A stretch of DNA of 64,000 nucleotides from Phoronis australis (lineage: Eukaryota > Phoronida > Phoronidae): the NCBI GenBank assembly GCA_002633005.1, contig NMRA01000663.1, positions 1 through 64,000 on the forward strand, given 5' to 3'. Positions 60,601 to 64,000 of the stretch are shown one piece after another; the first letter of the stretch is position 1, and every line of letters starts with the position of its first letter. The notes beneath the pieces are model-generated. The model searched no databases. It was not told where the DNA came from and saw only the letters and a list, made by a program, of their open reading frames with translations. The position numbers and the translations under genes were made by a program.

Positions 60601-62089
60601 TGCGAGCAAGACCCGTTAAGAGTAAATAACCCGGCTATGAACAGTTACAGTAGTAAACATGCATCTTTTGCCTGTCCATACTGGAGAATTTTCAAAATGC
60701 ATAAACTTATAATTTACGTTTGGAAAGACCTACAATATTTGTGTGTTATCACGCACCCTTTGTAAAAACAAGGTTGTATTTTTGTATTTATGTTATGCAT
60801 ATATTTTGAGTTCTAATAAAGATCAAACGTGAACCAGTGACATTGTAGTTCAAATGTGTTAGCTACGAAATGTTTTGAATACTGTAGCTGTAATCTGGAA
60901 AGTTAAGGGCTGGGCTCAAAATTTATTTTAACTATTAACTGACTTCTAAGTTTCACTAACAATCAAAACCTGCCAGTGTTTTGACACAGATATCAAGGTA
61001 TCAGGAAATACAATTTATTTTTGAGTGTTAAAAAATAGACATTCAAAATGTCAAATGCTGAAAAAAGAAAGGACTTCATTAAGGTTGACAATTGCTTTTC
61101 ATTTCTTTGCTAATTTACAATTTTTGCGATAACTCCAACAAAACAAGGCAAAGTCTTTTTGAGCAGATTTCATTATTACATATGTGTGTGTGTCTGTGCG
61201 TGCGTGCGTGTGTGCGTGCGTGCGTGCACGTATATCGTCAGCATATGGTAACAATCGGTCGAATGTAATGTGAAGCATACCTCATTGTTGAACGGTAGAG
61301 GTGGAACATCAGGATCAAGCTCAAACATATCGGGCACAAGGACAGACTTCATAGCAATGGCAAGACTGTCAACATCTCGGGCAAGTGGACCTATAGAGCC
61401 TTGCACTAGAACAAGAAAGTCATTCTCAAGTTACAGTACAAGACTAAAGACCTCAGCACTGGAATAAGAAAGTCATTATGAAGTTACAGTACAAGACAAA
61501 AGTAATCAGACAAAATATCATTTCCCCATCAAGACGGCTAAATCTTCCAACATCAAAAATGGCTGATTGTATCTGTTACGGGACAAAATCATAATTGCAG
61601 AATGGATTAGTCACCTTACTGACTTTCTTGGTAATTTCCCTTCGTTCTCAGTCACGAGAGAAGAATGGTCCATCATGACATGGAATTCTAGGTCGTTTTG
61701 TACAATTATACTTAATATGCTTTGTACTGTAGAATTTCTTCTCTCGTTCCTTTTGATTCAACTGCACTGAATGCGCTTTTTCAACCAATGACAGAAGGTA
61801 GATTTAAAGACTTTGTCGGGTTCTATTCAGTTTTTTGTAGTAAAAGGTCAACAATCTCAAAAATCTGAGCCCCCTATGTTTTTGGCTGGGTGAGTTGGAT
61901 AGATTGATATCAGGATTTGGAAACCCCTGTCTGGAGTTGAGACTAAACGAAAGATATCAGATGTAAAGGCCGCTCCTTTTACATCCCGATAAAAATAATC
62001 AAAAATTTTCCACAGAACACAGACGTGATGGGAAAATGTATTACTCACGTGCAAGGTTGCCTGCACAAAATGGCATCATTCCCTTTTTG
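51566..62089 (-). CDS. FAAH: Fatty-acid amide hydrolase (FAAH1-like), 3' ten exons
   Basis: FAAH is a membrane-bound amidase-signature serine hydrolase that splits anandamide, oleamide and other fatty-acid amides. Ten exons join with consistent phases and GT-AG borders: 62089-62049, 61405-61281, 60133-60005, 59631-59534, 57246-57147, 56142-56099, 54501-54462, 53859-53751, 52166-52027 and 51685-51566. They encode about 314 residues, close to the roughly 312 expected for this part of the 579-residue mammalian enzyme. Diagnostic segments are GSIGPLARDVDSLAIAMKSV, FELDPDVPPLPFNNEVY, IYNLLNFTSGVLPVTKVT and VGLPVSVQVATLPYRDEQCL. The Ser-Ser-Lys triad and N-terminal membrane anchor lie upstream of 64000. 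The tail is shorter than in mammals and ends EIEGVVDYQ. Introns run from 0.3 to 2.6 kb. Confidence 0.93.
52027..52166 (-). CDS. FAAH: FAAH exon, LYNLLNF-type block
   Basis: Encodes LFPICTIYNLLNFTSGVLP and VTKVTQEDEDAMKD to NNFVKN. Acceptor TTCTAG and donor AAT|GTAAGA. Enters with one base from the previous exon and leaves in phase 0. Corresponds to the YTVLYN..DFPAGVVPVT block of mammalian FAAH. Confidence 0.93.
53751..53859 (-). CDS. FAAH: FAAH exon, PGAGPALPIGYP block
   Basis: Encodes KWRKANMDHWNAAKLDAV and ISPGAGPALPIGYPDSAL. Acceptor CCTTAAG, donor TTAC|GTAAGA. It contains a few more residues than mammalian FAAH at AKLDAV, where mammals read MNLDVLLTPMLGPAL. Confidence 0.9.
54462..54501 (-). 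CDS. FAAH: FAAH 40-bp micro-exon
   Basis: Acceptor TTTTTAG, donor GAG|GTAAGT. Completes one split codon and encodes SLKDEIDYTVECE, equivalent to the EKLWKLQHEIEMYRQ helix region but shorter. Phase links both neighbours, which supports it despite the small size. Confidence 0.75.
56099..56142 (-). CDS. FAAH: FAAH 44-bp micro-exon
   Basis: Acceptor CTTTCAG, donor TTGT|GTAAGT. In the frame required by its neighbours it reads SPFTSIVLRGMCGL plus a split Val. Sequence similarity here is weak, so the assignment rests on splice sites and phase. An adjacent frame also stays open (PFYFYCPEGHVWSC) but would break phase. Confidence 0.6.
57147..57246 (-). CDS. FAAH: FAAH exon, LLPRHVKLLLAYLLKPL block
   Basis: Acceptor TTTTCAG, donor CTG|GTGAGT. 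Completes a split Met and encodes RGDSVSTPMQMTYYTMLL then PRHVKLLLAYLLKPL. This matches the LRLPSWFKRLLSLLLKPL segment of mammalian FAAH, part of the hydrophobic membrane-associated cap. Confidence 0.88.
57280..57293 (+). promoter_or_regulatory. CTCF-like motif CCACTAGGGGGCAC
   Basis: Full 14-base match to CCASYAGRKGGCRS, inside a copy of the intronic repeat. Confidence 0.45.
58957..58970 (+). promoter_or_regulatory. CTCF-like motif CCACTAGGTGGCAC
   Basis: Full 14-base match to CCASYAGRKGGCRS, inside another copy of the intronic repeat. Confidence 0.45.
59479..59511. repeat. Interrupted inverted repeat, mobile-element end
   Basis: GTCCCC and GGGGAC enclose CGCG-TTAACA-CGCG with four-base internal spacers. 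It closes a stretch (59250-59478) with repeated words GCAGCTTCCTT and GAAATATCG or GATATCG followed by CAGACGTACGG, typical of a decayed dispersed repeat. It lies between FAAH exons at 57246 and 59534. Confidence 0.5.
59534..59631 (-). CDS. FAAH: FAAH exon, VVPWQPHEYSKGITDFM
   Basis: Acceptor TATTTTAG, donor CAT|GTAAGT in AT|GTAAGT form, leaving phase 2. Encodes VVPWQPHEYSKGITDFMF through NQSQEVLDY. Follows GHE from the previous exon, as in the family (AAGHTLVPF). Confidence 0.85.
60005..60133 (-). CDS. FAAH: FAAH exon, VYNSTRPLRIGFF block
   Basis: The acceptor was placed at TTAATTAATAG because it restores EVYNSTRPLRIGFF after NNE; a nearer CAACAG would break phase. Encodes through SRRAVLLAKQALEKLGHE, equivalent to the mammalian MRRA...KQ.LEAAGH segment. 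Donor GAG|GTAAAG. Confidence 0.92.
61182..61230. repeat. GT/GCGT microsatellite
   Basis: Alternating purine-pyrimidine sequence (TGTG, then GCGT units), broken once by GTCT. It lies within a FAAH intron about 50 bases from the donor of the 61281-61405 exon. Confidence 0.9.
61281..61405 (-). CDS. FAAH: FAAH exon, GSIGPLARDVDSL block
   Basis: Acceptor TTGTTCTAG, donor GAG|GTATGC. Encodes QGSIGPLARDVDSLAIAM and PDMFELDPDVPPLPFNNE. This is the most family-specific segment in the window: mammals read LGPMARDVESL and LDPTVPPLPF. Confidence 0.95.
62049..62089 (-). CDS. FAAH: FAAH 41-bp micro-exon
   Basis: Acceptor TGTTGCAG, donor GCAC|GTGAGT. In the required phase it encodes KKGMMPFCAGNLA, matching SKSGLKGCVYGQ in mammals in position and length. 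The preceding exon, expected to hold GTDIGGSIR and GLKPT, was searched for up to 64000 and not found. Confidence 0.75.
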
Positions 62090-64000
62090 CTGCAACAGAC
62101 AGATTAAAATTTACTACAACGTGCACCAAAGCACAGAAATCAGTACAATGGCTTCAGCTGGGGATTCTGAATGTAGATGACGGAGTGTTCTGGGTACATT
62201 ACGGTACTGTATCATAATAATTTTTTGCAATTGTTTTGCACCCAACCTTCACCTTCATTAGGAACCAGGCCGGTCAGTGATATCTACATCAACCGGGAAA
62301 ACCAGTGACAACGTCAGCCCTTGACATAACGAAATGCTCATATTGACGTGTTGTACAGGATATTTATCACATATGTGATGTCTTCACAGCAATAAAATAC
62401 TGGCTGAAATAAATTGAAATGTCAAGGACAGAAACTGTTTACTTTTTAACGTGTGTGACTTCTGAACTTGAATTCCTCGAGAAAAGATAGTGTAGAGCCC
62501 TTCTTTCGTGGAAGAAATGCGATAAAAATTAGCCATTACTATGTGATGGGCTATTAAGGCCGAGGTTGACAACAATTTTGAGTCGATGCGCGTTTCAACT
62601 AATGTTTTCATTCAGCGTGGTAGATAACTGATGTTTGCATCGTGGCATCAGACATAAGACTGAGTCTGGCAATTAATAACAAAAGAAAGATATTGGGCTA
62701 TGAAAACAGATATCGTCTGGAATACGGACTAAACTGCAGCTAGTTGTAACGTATAAGGGCAAGCAAGTCACCCCTGCTCAGTTCCGTGTCTTAAACCGAA
62801 TTTTAAGTCTTTTTATTGCAACTTTCAGTAATATACTTTGATCTTAAACAATAGAACACAGCGAGTGAAGAAGAACTCAACTATAACTATGTTACGGCAC
62901 TCGCTCCTCGGTTCCTAGCTCGGTTTTACTCAGTTGTCTCCCACTTAACCGCATATGAGTAAAATTGGATATAAGCACCTGCATGGTTCTAGACGAATGC
63001 ATATGCAGTTAAAAATCTTCAAACTCGTAGAGTTAATGACATAGTATGCTCATCTTATTGTAGTGCAGTCATGAACATCTAACCATTGTGAGGTTTTGGA
63101 CTAAACTGTCGCTTACCAATTTACTGCCGCTTATCAGATCAGAAAAGTTGTTGAAAAATACAGAACTTTCCGTAAATATTGTGCATTGATTACAGGGAAA
63201 TTACTAGAGTTTTGACAAATATTAGGCCATAAAAAGACTTTGATAATAGTTGTGTACCATTTTGTGGAAAAGTTAGTCGACTCATGCATTTCCAATACTG
63301 GAAATTGGCGTCACAATTATGATTCATCATATATCATTAATGAGTCTGCTCGTTGTGAAAATCATTGCTTGTTAAAGAGGTCTGGAACGCAACTCATGAA
63401 AAGCAGGTTTTAAACTGATGGTGGAGAATTTCTTGGGGATGCTAACGTGACAGTTATTCACTTTGAATATTGCAAGAATTTCTACAAAAAATGCCTATTC
63501 CCAATTCTTGAAACAGACGTAATGTAAATTCTTTCATCCCATACAGTTTTCAAACTCTCCGCCCCTAAAAATATGTAAGCGCTCAATGAATTGCCCAGTA
63601 AACATGTCCCAATGAGTGCATCATCATCATTTTGTTTACATCAAAGGTCAAAGGTTACCTTTTCCATATAATGGAAGTGCCATGCCTTACCAAATAAGGA
63701 GACATACATTGCCTTGTGGAAAAACAATTGACGAAAGGGACTAACAGTTGTCAATCATTTTCTCAAATTTGAAACTAAATGATTAAAATGTATTGACATT
63801 AGCAGAAATTCGAAATCGTTACAAACAAACAATAAAAATACCTGGTACAAAAAGTTTGATTTCTGTTTCTGTGGCAGAGACCCATTTTGACTGAAGCAAC
63901 TGAGTCTGTTTTTGCGTTGTACGCCGTGCACAGGGCTTGGAATGAACAATTGCAAAAAAGAGGAAAGTTTTTCAGGTGCTGTATCGTTCCACAAATATAT
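62090..64000 (-). other. FAAH intron running off the window
   Basis: No exon fits the expected upstream FAAH sequence (GGSIR, GLKPT, GGSSGGE). A minus frame at 63994-63755 remains open to the edge and ends near CAG|GTATTT, but its peptide does not resemble FAAH. Treated as intron. Confidence 0.6.

Noticed and set aside
63755-63994. Further upstream FAAH exon
   Set aside because: The frame is open and ends near a GT, but the peptide lacks any FAAH signature in all three phases.

Overview
The window is animal nuclear DNA: AT-rich, gene-poor, with spliced genes, microsatellites and many short DNA-transposon remnants. A fatty-acid amide hydrolase (FAAH) with vertebrate-like sequence, an NCAM-like adhesion protein, an excess of the palindrome TAGGCCTA and two pairs of highly similar allele-like copies suggest a highly heterozygous marine invertebrate, most likely a deuterostome (echinoderm, hemichordate or cephalochordate). 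Species cannot be fixed from the sequence alone. It is a draft assembly, with two long N gaps (33318-33593, 43988-44700) and five single n positions (16573, 19130, 20868, 26338, 50447).

Layout. 1-23.5 kb: no convincing gene; MITE-like repeats, a GAT microsatellite at 12.35 kb, and a 1.37 kb direct duplication (17760-20492) joined exactly at a single n. 23.5-25.2 kb (+): an uninterrupted 548-aa type I membrane protein with one Ig domain, one FN3 domain and an NCAM/Fasciclin-II-like cytoplasmic tail. 25.2-42.6 kb: noncoding, with foldback elements, a PIF/Harbinger-like element (32855-34002) carrying a nested hAT-like fragment, and scattered RFX X-box and FOX motifs. 41.5-47.5 kb (+): a 402-aa protein of unknown function present twice; the duplication geometry shows these are almost certainly two alleles left unmerged at a gap. 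49.9 kb: a 48-bp minisatellite. 51.6-62.1 kb (-): the last ten coding exons of a FAAH gene, with every splice phase consistent; its 5' half, including the catalytic residues, lies beyond 64000.

The genes are not an operon and share no obvious pathway. The adhesion protein and the 402-aa gene point rightward and FAAH points leftward, so the 402-aa gene and FAAH converge across 47.5-51.6 kb. The observations most worth checking are the two unmerged-haplotype junctions, a repeat family in FAAH introns that carries CTCF-like motifs, RFX/FOX motif pairs upstream of the unknown 402-aa gene, the intronless NCAM-like gene, and a perfect 22-bp hairpin with a GAAA loop at 51056-51103. I did not find a clear new multi-gene system.
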